From contig JAFZWQ010000031.1 of NCBI GenBank assembly GCA_017617235.1, positions 1 through 64,000 of the forward strand: 64,000 nt of DNA, given 5' to 3'. The notes beneath the pieces are model-generated. The model was given only the letters and a program-made list of their open reading frames with translations. It was not told where the DNA came from and did not search any database. The translations under genes were made by a program, and so were the position numbers. Positions 16,872-24,233 of this stretch are shown here, in pieces. Each line of letters starts with the position of its first letter. Position 1 is the stretch's first letter. The DNA comes from Bacteroidaceae bacterium (lineage in GTDB: Bacteria; Bacteroidota; Bacteroidia; Bacteroidales; Bacteroidaceae).

Positions 16872-17822
16872 ATGAAAAAAACTAATTATTGGAGCTTACT
16901 CGCCATCATGATGGTGGCTGTGCTGAGCATCGGATTCACATCATGCGGCGACGACGATGAAGAAGTCACACCATCTGAGCAACAAAAGCCCGAAGACGAG
17001 GCACCAAAGCCCGACCGCTACAAAAGCATGGTTACCAAAGAATGGTACTGGATAACGGAAAACAAAGACACCATCGACCTCCACTACATGGAGATAAACA
17101 CCAGCGGTTACTACTACATCTACAACTACCACCTAGGTGCCAGCGACAACTTCAAAACCGTGTATAAGGATACCGAATTAGGAAAATACACCATCGCGGG
17201 CGACACACTGGTATTTGCTTGTACAAGTAGAAAGTGGGAAGTCAACTACGTAGAAGTAGCCTCATCGACGGACATGGTGAAAACCACCATCATCTTCTCG
17301 CCAGAAGACATTACTGACTTCGGGCGACTCAACTGCACCTTCCCAGGTACGGACAGAGCAGCAGAATCGTTCTTAGTCTGGTCGAAAGGCAACCGCGGCA
17401 CCTATTTGGAAACCGTTCGTGACAAATACCAAGACAAAGACCAAATTCTCCGTGAACAATGGATAGGACGCTGGCGTCCCACAACAACAATGATCGAATA
17501 CTACAAGAATGGTAACAGCACCACCTACGTAGACCTCCTGCCCCAGCACGAACTCACGCTGTCCGACGACGGAGTGATGACGCTGAAAGTTTCGAGCGAA
17601 GACAATCCGTACCTCAATGAGGACGTATTCCTGACCACAACGTTCGAAATAAAGGACGGCAAGATAAAATTCGACCTCTACGACCACGACCTGCTGACTA
17701 TGCAAGTCAACTCGTTAGAAGGTAATGAATTAGACGTGGAATTGACATGGAGAACAAAATCCGGCGTCAGCACCTACCAACCTCAAAAAGTCAGCGGCGT
17801 TTTCTACAAGACTGCCAACTGA
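16872..17822 (+). CDS. Putative surface lipoprotein, unknown function
   Basis: A 316-residue protein with a type II signal peptide: MKKTNYW, a hydrophobic core, and a lipobox ending GFTSC at about residue 26. The acidic stretch GDDDEE after the cysteine resembles the Bacteroidota lipoprotein export signal for the cell surface. The mature part has two similar-looking halves rich in Tyr, Trp and Thr (KEWYWITENKDT; WIGRWRPTTTMIEYY), suggesting a duplicated beta-sandwich or lipocalin-like unit. No family was recognised. It lies inside the islet bounded by the uvrB duplication and has its own terminator. Confidence 0.8.
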   Translation: MKKTNYWSLLAIMMVAVLSIGFTSCGDDDEEVTPSEQQKPEDEAPKPDRYKSMVTKEWYWITENKDTIDLHYMEINTSGYYYIYNYHLGASDNFKTVYKDTELGKYTIAGDTLVFACTSRKWEVNYVEVASSTDMVKTTIIFSPEDITDFGRLNCTFPGTDRAAESFLVWSKGNRGTYLETVRDKYQDKDQILREQWIGRWRPTTTMIEYYKNGNSTTYVDLLPQHELTLSDDGVMTLKVSSEDNPYLNEDVFLTTTFEIKDGKIKFDLYDHDLLTMQVNSLEGNELDVELTWRTKSGVSTYQPQKVSGVFYKTAN

Positions 17823-17862
17823 CCACCACCGCATCGCTGCGGTTCTTAGACCTTTATCACAC

Positions 17863-17898
17863 AAAAGCTCCTGCACCCACTCGAGTACAGGAGCTTTT
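17863..17898 (+). terminator. Intrinsic terminator after the lipoprotein gene
   Basis: Perfect 11-bp stem AAAAGCTCCTG (17863-17873) with CAGGAGCTTTT (17888-17898). It can act on both strands. Confidence 0.8.
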
Positions 17899-18019
17899 AA
17901 TTGTGCATTCTTGCTCCTCTACGCTACGCAAGCGTCCCTTGGGGCCGAGCGCACGAACCTTTGGCCGTAAGTCCAGCAACTTGTAGCGATAACCTCACTA
18001 ACCTTGCGGCGGGAGCTGG

Positions 18020-18469
18020 TTAGGGAAGGGCATCGTAGTATTTGTCGAGCCACATCTCGCGGTAATCGGCGCGCATGCGGCGTGCCCAGTTTGCCATTTC
18101 GGGGTGACCGATGAGGTGCCAGGCTTTGTCGATACGGCGACCGAGGGTTACGGCTTCCTTTTCGGAAACGAGGTCATCGAAGCGGACGAAGGAGGGGTTG
18201 ATGGGTTCATATACCCAGCGGTAGTCCATCGCCACAAGGTGATTGGCTGCGGCTCGCCAAATCTGTATGGCTCTCATGGGACAGCCCGAAGCCATGCAGG
18301 CGTCGCCCAGTTCCACTGCCCGTTGTGCCATCTTACGCGTGTTGGTTTCACGCCAGAGGGCCGCTTCCTGCTCCTCGACAATTTGGTTTAACACTTGGAC
18401 ATCCATTGTGCGGATGTCGCCTCGCGGTGTACAGCTACACACGCGGATAAATCGTTTTTGTCTTGCCAT
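18020..18469 (-). CDS. Conserved-looking protein of unknown function
   Basis: A 149-residue basic, helical protein (MARQKRFIRVCSCTP at the start, RRMRADYREMWLDKYYDALP at the end). It has Trp-rich middle segments (QIWRAAANHL, DYRWVYEPINPSFVRFDDL) and no signal peptide or membrane segment. I do not recognise the family. It is inside the uvrB-flanked islet. The upstream region carries a TGCATAT-AAAA-ATATGCA inverted repeat (18509-18526) and a larger hairpin. A second Met at residue 22 could be the true start. Confidence 0.6.
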   Translation of the reverse strand: MARQKRFIRVCSCTPRGDIRTMDVQVLNQIVEEQEAALWRETNTRKMAQRAVELGDACMASGCPMRAIQIWRAAANHLVAMDYRWVYEPINPSFVRFDDLVSEKEAVTLGRRIDKAWHLIGHPEMANWARRMRADYREMWLDKYYDALP

Positions 18470-18508
18470 AATACAACTTTCAATAAGTAAAACATCGCGG
18501 TGGAAAGT

Positions 18509-18574
18509 TGCATATAAAAATATGCACCAATCCCATGTCGGGCTGCTTGCACAGCCGTCTGCATGTGATTGGTG
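18509..18574 (-). other. Stacked hairpins between uvrB and the 149-residue gene
   Basis: A perfect TGCATAT-AAAA-ATATGCA hairpin (18509-18526) overlaps a longer imperfect stem-loop at 18525-18574: CACCAATC pairs with GATTGGTG, then CATG with CATG, then GGCTG with CAGCC. Read on the minus strand it sits after uvrB and before the 149-residue gene. It may be the uvrB terminator or a structured 5' leader. On that strand it is followed by CATATTTTTATATG, which has only a short T-run. Confidence 0.5.
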
Positions 18575-18667
18575 TCAAATTTCTGAGGGCAAAGTTATGA
18601 AATAATCGTCAATTGGCAATGAGGAATTGACATTTTTTCGATTCAGACGGTTTACAGTTTACAGTTT

Positions 18668-20695
18668 TCATTTTTCTTCCTTTTCGTCGAGCAGGGAGGT
18701 CAGACGAAGGATTTCGTCGCGATACTGGGCGGCCTCCAGGAAATCCAACCGCTTGGCGGCCTCCTGCATCAGTCGACGGGTATTCTCGATGCTCTTGCGC
18801 AACTGCTTGGGTGTCATGCTCTCCACAATGGGATCGGCAGCCATTGGAATCTGAGGCTGTTCGACAACGTAGGCCCGTTGTTCGTGCTGTTTTGTCGGGG
18901 ACCCCATCTCGGCCTGCGCCAGTTCCTTCTTCACGGCATGTGGCGTAATGCCGTGTTCCTGATTGTATTGCAGCTGCACCTCGCGCCTGTGGTTGGTCTC
19001 CTCGATGCAGGCCGCCATACTCCTCGTAATCTTGTCGGCATAGAAGATGGCCTTACCGTGAACATGACGGGCCGCACGACCAATAGTCTGCGTCAGCGAC
19101 GTCTTGCTGCGCAGGAAACCCTCTTGGTCGGCATCCAGAATGCCCACCAGCGACACTTCGGGCAGGTCCAGTCCCTCGCGCAACAGGTTCACGCCCACCA
19201 GCACGTCGTATTCTCCCTTGCGCAGGCTGTCCATAATCTGCACGCGTTCCATCGTGTCCACCTCGTGGTGGATGTAGCACGAATTGATGCCCGAACGCAG
19301 GAGGTAGGCGCTGAATTCCTCGGCCTGACGTTTGCTGAGGGTGGTCACCAGCACACGTTCGCCCACATCCACACGCTGTACGATTTCGTCCAGCAGGTCG
19401 TCGGCTTCGTGTTCGCGCGGACGCACCTCGATGATGGGGTCGAGCAGTCCTGTGGGTCGGATAAGTTGCTCAACGACAACACCTTCCGCCTCATTCAGTT
19501 CATAGTCGGCAGGGGTTGCCGACACATACACTATCTGGTGGGTGAGCTGCTGGAACTCCTCGAACTTCAGGGGGCGGTTGTCCATAGCTGCAGGCAGACG
19601 GAATCCGTACTGCACCAGGTTCACCTTGCGGGCACGGTCTCCGCCATACATGCCGCTTATCTGGGGCACAGAGACGTGACTCTCGTCGATGAACATCAGG
19701 AAGTCCTTGGGGAAGAAGTCCAGCAGACAGAAAGGTCGTGTTCCTGCCTCACGTCCGTCGAAATAGCGGCTGTAGTTCTCGATGCCCGAACAATGTCCCA
19801 GTTCGCGAATCATCTCCACGTCATAGGTCACGCGTTCCTGCAATCGTTTGGCTTCCAGCGTCTTGCCTTCTTCCTCGAAACGGTTGACCTCGATGGCCAG
19901 GTCGTCCTCAATCTGTCGCACAGCACGTTCCTGCGTGTCCTTGGTGGTCATGAACAGGTTGGCCGGATAGATGTGGTATTCGTCGAACGAACTCACGCGT
20001 TGCATCGTCTCCGGGTCAACCTCCTCGATACTTTCTATTTCCTCCCCCCAATAGGTGATGCGCAGCAAGTTGTCGCTATAGGCAAGGGCGATGTCCACGG
20101 TGTCTCCTTTCACCCGGACTTCCCCTCGATTCAGACTTACATCATTACGTACATAAAGGCTATCCATCAGCTTGCGTAACAGCACGTTACGGTCTATCTC
20201 CTGACCCACCTTTACTGTGATTACGCTCTCGTAGAAAGCAGCCGGATTTCCCATGCCGTAGATACAGCTGACGGAGCAGACGACAATCACGTCGCGACGT
20301 CCGCTCAACAGGGCGCTGGTGGCTGCCAGACGCAATTTGTCTATCTCGTCGTTAATGGCCAGGTCCTTCTCGATGTAGGTGTCCGTCGAAGGGATATAGG
20401 CCTCGGGCTGGTAATAGTCGTAGTACGAGACGTAATACTCTACGGCATTGTGGGGAAAGAACCCCTTCATCTCGCGATAGAGCTGTGCGGCCAGGGTCTT
20501 GTTGTGACTGAGGATGAGGGTCGGACGCCCCACCTGTGCGATGACGTTGGCCATAGTAAACGTCTTACCGCTTCCCGTAACGCCCAGCAGCACCTGTGCC
20601 GGGTCGCCACGTTTCACGCCAGCCACCAGCTGCTCGATGGCCTGCGGCTGGTCGCCCGTGGGCTGGAAGGGAGATGTAAGACTGAATACTGCCAT
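18668..20695 (-). CDS. uvrB: Excinuclease ABC subunit B
   Basis: Damage-verification helicase of nucleotide excision repair. The 675 residues show Walker A GVTGSGKT at 38-45, the beta-hairpin region YYDYYQPEAYIP, MFIDESHVSVPQ (motif II), and the helicase motifs LLREGLDLPEVSLVGILDAD and QTIGRAARH. A C-terminal UVR domain closes the protein. The last 216 coding and flanking bases (18674-18889) are duplicated at 16392-16607. uvrA lies 6 kb away on the plus strand, so the two are not co-transcribed. Confidence 0.97.
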   Translation of the reverse strand: MAVFSLTSPFQPTGDQPQAIEQLVAGVKRGDPAQVLLGVTGSGKTFTMANVIAQVGRPTLILSHNKTLAAQLYREMKGFFPHNAVEYYVSYYDYYQPEAYIPSTDTYIEKDLAINDEIDKLRLAATSALLSGRRDVIVVCSVSCIYGMGNPAAFYESVITVKVGQEIDRNVLLRKLMDSLYVRNDVSLNRGEVRVKGDTVDIALAYSDNLLRITYWGEEIESIEEVDPETMQRVSSFDEYHIYPANLFMTTKDTQERAVRQIEDDLAIEVNRFEEEGKTLEAKRLQERVTYDVEMIRELGHCSGIENYSRYFDGREAGTRPFCLLDFFPKDFLMFIDESHVSVPQISGMYGGDRARKVNLVQYGFRLPAAMDNRPLKFEEFQQLTHQIVYVSATPADYELNEAEGVVVEQLIRPTGLLDPIIEVRPREHEADDLLDEIVQRVDVGERVLVTTLSKRQAEEFSAYLLRSGINSCYIHHEVDTMERVQIMDSLRKGEYDVLVGVNLLREGLDLPEVSLVGILDADQEGFLRSKTSLTQTIGRAARHVHGKAIFYADKITRSMAACIEETNHRREVQLQYNQEHGITPHAVKKELAQAEMGSPTKQHEQRAYVVEQPQIPMAADPIVESMTPKQLRKSIENTRRLMQEAAKRLDFLEAAQYRDEILRLTSLLDEKEEK

Positions 20696-20723
20696 AACCC
20701 TGCAAAGATAGTCATTTTATATG

Positions 20724-20746
20724 GAAAATTGAAGATTGAAGATGGA
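20724..20746. repeat. Heptamer array upstream of bamD
   Basis: TTGAAGA / TTGAAAA-type units in the gap between divergent uvrB and bamD. Confidence 0.5.
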
Positions 20747-20832
20747 AAATGCCTTTTATTATCGTAAAAATCATTAAATATCGCTTGATTCATTCAAGAA
20801 TTTTTAATTCCGCTCGAAAATATCCAAATTCA

Positions 20833-20864
20833 TTTGGTATTTTGCTCGCTTATTCGTATCTTTG
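20833..20864 (+). promoter_or_regulatory. Promoter of bamD (shared promoter module)
   Basis: TTTG (20833-20836), 20 bases, TATCTTTG (20857-20864). The spacer (TATTTTGCTCGCTTATTCG) is nearly the same as in the lysS and yraN promoters. A CCAAAT-TC-ATTTGG palindrome overlaps the -33 box. Confidence 0.8.
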
Positions 20865-20889
20865 TCGCCCAAATGCGCATAAAGAGAGT

Positions 20890-21750
20890 ATGAAGAGAGT
20901 ATTTCCATCCTGCTTTGCAGCCCTGATGTGTTTGTTGCTGACGTCCTGCGGCGAGTATGCCCTGTTGCAGAAAACTGCCGACTACGAGTACAAATACGAG
21001 GCCGCGAAAGCATATTACATGGAGGGAAAATACAGCAAAGCCTCGATGCTATTCTACGACCTGCTGGCCATCATGAAAGGAACGGCAAACGGCGAGGAAT
21101 CTCTTTATCTGACGGCCATGAGCGAGTACGGCAACAAGAACTACGACATGGCGCACAACAACTTCAAGAAATACTTCCAGACCTATCCCAAGGGCCTGTA
21201 TGCCGAACCGGCACACTTCTACTCTGCCCTGTCGCTGTTCAACCAGACGCCCGACCCGCGTTTGGACCAGACCAGCACCATCGAGGCCATGGGCGAGTTT
21301 CAGGACTTCCTGGAGCTCTATCCCTATACCCCGCTCAGGGAGCAGACACAGGAGATGATTTTCGCCCTGCAGGATAAGCTGGTGGAAAAGGAATGCATGT
21401 CCGCCCAACTGTATTACAACCTGGGTTCGTACATCGGAAACAGCACCTACGGAGGCAGCAACTACGAGGCCTGCGTGGTTACGGCACAGAACGCCCTGCG
21501 CGACTATCCCTATGCCGCTGCCGAAAGGCGCGAAATGCTCTCCATCCTGGTGTTGCGGGCCAAATACCAGTTGGCAACAAGGAGTGTGGAAGAAAGGCGC
21601 ATGGAACGTTTCCGCGACACCATCGACGAATACTATGCCTTCGCCAACGACTTCCCCGAATCGAAGTACCTGAAGGAGGCTAAGGGACTGTTCCAGCAAG
21701 CTGAGAAAATCGTAAAACGAAAAAACATTAATATTGAGATTGAAGATTGA
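20890..21750 (+). CDS. bamD: Outer membrane assembly lipoprotein BamD
   Basis: Component of the beta-barrel assembly machine, with TPR-like repeats, anchored by lipid to the outer membrane. From the ATG at 20890 it has 286 residues, with a type II signal peptide ending LLLTSC. Helical repeats follow: EYKYEAAKAYYMEGKYSKA, NKNYDMAHNNFKKYFQTYPKG, LYNLGSYIGNSTYGGSNYEA-type segments. An upstream in-frame start at 20749 is rejected because it precedes the promoter at 20833-20864. It is likely co-transcribed with the downstream rpoZ-like and DUF4293 genes. Confidence 0.92.
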   Translation: MKRVFPSCFAALMCLLLTSCGEYALLQKTADYEYKYEAAKAYYMEGKYSKASMLFYDLLAIMKGTANGEESLYLTAMSEYGNKNYDMAHNNFKKYFQTYPKGLYAEPAHFYSALSLFNQTPDPRLDQTSTIEAMGEFQDFLELYPYTPLREQTQEMIFALQDKLVEKECMSAQLYYNLGSYIGNSTYGGSNYEACVVTAQNALRDYPYAAAERREMLSILVLRAKYQLATRSVEERRMERFRDTIDEYYAFANDFPESKYLKEAKGLFQQAEKIVKRKNINIEIED

Positions 21751-21797
21751 AAATTGAAGATTGAAGATTGAAGATTGAAAATTGAAAATTGAAAGCT
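21733..21797. repeat. Heptamer array between bamD and rpoZ
   Basis: About nine consecutive TTGAAGA / TTGAAAA units with strict 7-base periodicity, just after the bamD stop codon. Confidence 0.75.
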
Positions 21798-21895
21798 GCG
21801 AGTAAGCGAGAGCAGACGAAAACTTGTTTTCAGTATGCCGAGCGGAAGCAGGTTAGACCAAAGGTCAAAATTAAAAATAAATCGTAAATAAATTC
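21798..21895 (+). other. Structured leader of the rpoZ-like gene
   Basis: Contains GAAAACTTGTTTTC (a self-complementary hairpin near 21818-21831) and the triloop GACC-AAA-GGTC at 21856-21866. The latter has the same core as hairpin 4 of array 1. Confidence 0.45.
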
Positions 21896-22234
21896 ATGGA
21901 TTACAAAAAGACAAACGCACCTACCAACACGGTAACACGCGACATCATGAACCTCTGCAAGGAGACCGGTAACATCTACGAAAGCATTGCCATCATCGGC
22001 AAACGCGCCAACCAGATTTCTACGGAAATCAAGCAGGAACTTTCGCAGAAACTGCAGGAATTTGCCTCCTCTACAGACAACCTCGACGAAGTGTTCGAGA
22101 ACCGCGAACAAATCGAAATCTCTCGTTACTACGAGAAACTGCCGAAGCCCTCGCTCATTGCCACACAGGAATTCATCGACGGCAAGATCTACTTCCGCAA
22201 TCCTGCTGCCGAGACCGCAATGGAAGACCTCTAA
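21896..22234 (+). CDS. rpoZ: RNA polymerase omega subunit, Bacteroidota type
   Basis: A 112-residue RpoZ/RPB6-like protein (DUF3276-free, omega fold) that helps assemble RNA polymerase. The helix SIAIIGKRANQISTEIKQEL matches the omega signature in Bacteroidota, with NTVTRDIMNLCKETGN preceding it. It follows bamD with a heptamer-rich leader and is six bases upstream of the DUF4293 gene, a conserved order in Bacteroidales. Confidence 0.88.
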   Translation: MDYKKTNAPTNTVTRDIMNLCKETGNIYESIAIIGKRANQISTEIKQELSQKLQEFASSTDNLDEVFENREQIEISRYYEKLPKPSLIATQEFIDGKIYFRNPAAETAMEDL

Positions 22235-22240
22235 GGGAGT

Positions 22241-22699
22241 ATGATACAGAGAATACAGAGCCTCTACATGCTGGTTTCCACCATCCTGGGCGTGGTATGC
22301 CTGAGCATGCCGCTGGGATACTTCACCACCCAGGAAGGCGAACGCGTCTCCGAATTCTTCAACCTGTGGACACGCAGCGTGGAAACTGGGGCGCACGACT
22401 TCTCGCCATGGGCGCTGTTTGCCCTGTTGGTGCTGGTCACCACCCTCACCTTCCTCGGCATCTTCCTCTTCACACGCCGTGCCCTGCAGATGCGCCTGCT
22501 CACGCTGTGCATGATACTCCTGGTGGGTTACTACCTCTACTTGGGATTCTGCATCTACCTGGCTAAAGGTAACGACTACACCTATACCCCCAGCCTCACG
22601 GCAGCCTTCCCCTTCGTCTGCATCGTACTCGACTATCTGGCCTTCCGCGGCATCCTGAAGGACGAACTCCTCGTCCGTTCCCTCGACCGCCTGCGCTAA
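22241..22699 (+). CDS. DUF4293-family membrane protein
   Basis: A 152-residue inner-membrane protein with four hydrophobic segments, near residues 5-25, 58-80, 88-110 and 122-138. It has the family start MIQRIQSLYML and the soluble loop after TRSVETGAHDFSPW. Function is unknown. It regularly follows rpoZ in Bacteroidales and ends with a strong terminator here. Confidence 0.85.
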   Translation: MIQRIQSLYMLVSTILGVVCLSMPLGYFTTQEGERVSEFFNLWTRSVETGAHDFSPWALFALLVLVTTLTFLGIFLFTRRALQMRLLTLCMILLVGYYLYLGFCIYLAKGNDYTYTPSLTAAFPFVCIVLDYLAFRGILKDELLVRSLDRLR

Positions 22700-22717
22700 G
22701 TCCGCACCCCCACACAT

Positions 22718-22749
22718 AAAGGCGCTACTCCCCCCGGAATAGCGCCTTT
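22718..22749 (+). terminator. Intrinsic terminator of bamD-rpoZ-DUF4293
   Basis: Perfect 10-bp stem AAAGGCGCTA (22718-22727) with TAGCGCCTTT (22740-22749), then CTT. Confidence 0.8.
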
Positions 22750-22858
22750 CTTGTCACGATATTCAACCAATGCAAATTTGCATCCGTTAACTTTTTCCCA
22801 CGCAGGTTCCATGTTACGCATGAACCATAATCCGGAGAGCTGTGCAAATCTGAGGCCA

Positions 22859-22895
22859 ATAATCTCAGATTATTCTCAGATTATTTCAGATTATA
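22859..22895. repeat. TCAGATTAT direct repeats
   Basis: Three copies of TCAGATTAT within about 30 bases, in the gene-free stretch before the large palindrome. Confidence 0.6.
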
Positions 22896-22915
22896 GGCTA
22901 ATGACGCACGACGTG

Positions 22916-23110
22916 GCGCCGTACCGCCGTACCGCCGTGTCATCGTGTCACGCACAATCCGACGTAGCAAGGGTATCTATTATTAAATAATAATTTTTAC
23001 TTATATATATTATTATTAATAATAATATATATAAGTAAAGGACACATACACTTATAAAAACACACCAAACGCCACACACATCGTGCAACGGCGGTACGGC
23101 GGTACGGCGC
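22916..23110. repeat. Nested inverted repeats: GC arms around a 44-bp AT palindrome
   Basis: The outer arms are 23 bases each (22916-22938 and 23088-23110), exact reverse complements, built on CCGTACCGCCGTACCGCC. Inside sits a perfect 44-base palindrome at 22996-23039, made only of A and T apart from one C/G pair near each end, with the centre between 23017 and 23018. No ORF is present. It could be a cruciform, a protein-binding centre or the remains of a small inverted-repeat element. Confidence 0.85.
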
Positions 23111-23227
23111 AACGGCGTTTGGATTGCAGAGACAACTTTATTTGCCACTAAATAATTGATTTATAACACGTTCTGCATGAGCGCATGGAACACGTTGCCC
23201 TAATGCGAAGCATATTTACAAAAATAC

Positions 23228-23258
23228 TTGATTTCGCCTCCGTTATTTAGTATCTTTG
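23228..23258 (+). promoter_or_regulatory. Orphan promoter driving a non-coding stretch
   Basis: TTG (23228-23230), exactly 20 bases, TATCTTTG (23251-23258). No plus-strand ORF follows before the convergent gene ending at 23520. Confidence 0.7.
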
Positions 23259-23264
23259 CCATTG

Positions 23265-23420
23265 CAACGAGATGCAATTGCGACTGCGGGCTGCGGCTCA
23301 GCGAAGGCCAAGCGAGCTTGCCTCCGCGTTCACCTTGCACCGCAGTTGCAATGATGTTGGTACTTCGTCGCAATGAAGTTAATACATGAAGTCAGGGCCC
23401 GACAAATGTGAACTCGAGTG
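23265..23420 (+). ncRNA. Candidate structured non-coding RNA
   Basis: Downstream of a good promoter and without an ORF. CATTGCAAC (about 23260-23268) and GCGACTGCGG can pair with CCGCAGTTGCAATG (about 23341-23354), closing a domain of about 95 bases. Inside are further self-complementary parts (GCGG..AGGC..AAGC with GCTTGCCT..CCGC). A second hairpin, ACTTC..GAAGT, follows. No Rfam family was recognised from memory; boundaries are approximate. Confidence 0.45.
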
Positions 23421-23490
23421 AGTTATTACTAATTAAAAGTGAAAAGTGAGAAGAACCTCTCACGTCTCACCTCTCACTAAACCTCAAAGA
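23421..23490. repeat. CTCTCAC heptamers
   Basis: CTCTCAC-GTCTCAC-CTCTCAC and AAAGTGA units, period 7, between the ncRNA candidate and the convergent barrel gene. Confidence 0.5.
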
Positions 23491-23519
23491 GAGGCGCTGG
23501 CCGGGGGATGGCGCTTTTG

Positions 23520-24233
23520 TTATTTTTTGGAGAAAAGGTCGAAGAGGTAGGTGGCTTTGGCGACAATGGCGCCGTTGGCCGAGCGTCCGAAGGTGTCGGA
23601 CTTGCCATCGTGGAAGATGTTGGAGAGGCCGAAATAGTAGCGTCCCTCAATCATGAAATGACCTGCGTGCTTGGTGTTGACCTCCATGCCCAGACCACCC
23701 GTGATGCCGTATTCGAAGTGGTTCTGGATGTCGAGGTCGTATTGCTGGACAACATTGTTGGGACGCAGGGCCAGTGTGGCTGCCGACCACGCGCCACCAC
23801 GACGGTCCTTGTCGGACAGGTAGAAGCCGAGTTGCGGACCAAGGACGAGGTAGCCCATGACGCCCTTTACCTCGCGGCCGAATCCCAGTCGGGCCATCAG
23901 GGGCACCTGTATGTAGTTGACGGTACGGCTGTAGGTGTCGCTGCTGGTTTCGATGACTTCCTTCCATCCCATCTGGGCGTAGTTCACCTCGGCCTGCAGG
24001 GCGCAAAGCATCTTGAAATAGCGTTCGCTGGTATAGCGTATGGTGAGACCGAAGGTGGAGCCCCCGTGATAGGCCTGTTTGATGGTGGGGTCGAAGGATA
24101 CGCGGTTGAACAGATAGCCGCCATTGACGCCAACAGCCAGGGCACTGCGGTATTCGCCGACTTGCGCAAACAAGTTGAAAGTTGAAAATTGAAAATTGAA
24201 AATTATAATGAGAAAGAATGCGAGGCGCTTCAT
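23520..24233 (-). CDS. PorT-like outer membrane beta-barrel protein
   Basis: A 237-residue protein with a signal peptide ending NLFAQ. Alternating amphipathic strands follow (FGLTIRYTSERYFKMLCALQ, YIQVPLMARLGFG, GYLVLGPQLGFYLS), with a terminal aromatic strand AKATYLFDLF, as expected of an eight-stranded PorT-family barrel. PorT proteins are linked with type IX secretion in Bacteroidota, and a T9SS cargo-type gene lies nearby, but true PorT identity is inference. The start overlaps the preceding binding-protein gene by four bases. The signal-peptide codons are built from TTTTCAA heptamers. Confidence 0.75.
   Translation of the reverse strand: MKRLAFFLIIIFNFQFSTFNLFAQVGEYRSALAVGVNGGYLFNRVSFDPTIKQAYHGGSTFGLTIRYTSERYFKMLCALQAEVNYAQMGWKEVIETSSDTYSRTVNYIQVPLMARLGFGREVKGVMGYLVLGPQLGFYLSDKDRRGGAWSAATLALRPNNVVQQYDLDIQNHFEYGITGGLGMEVNTKHAGHFMIEGRYYFGLSNIFHDGKSDTFGRSANGAIVAKATYLFDLFSKK
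24174..24208. repeat. Heptamer array inside a signal-peptide region
   Basis: TTGAAAA units with period 7 encode part of the PorT-like signal peptide (FNFQFSTFNLF) on the minus strand. Confidence 0.65.

Noticed and set aside
20749-20889. Upstream start for BamD adding 47 residues
   Set aside because: It precedes the promoter and would bury the lipoprotein signal peptide.
22859-22895. Possible CRISPR-like or iteron array of TCAGATTAT
   Set aside because: Only three short copies at 7-12 base spacing, no unique spacers and no cas or rep gene nearby.
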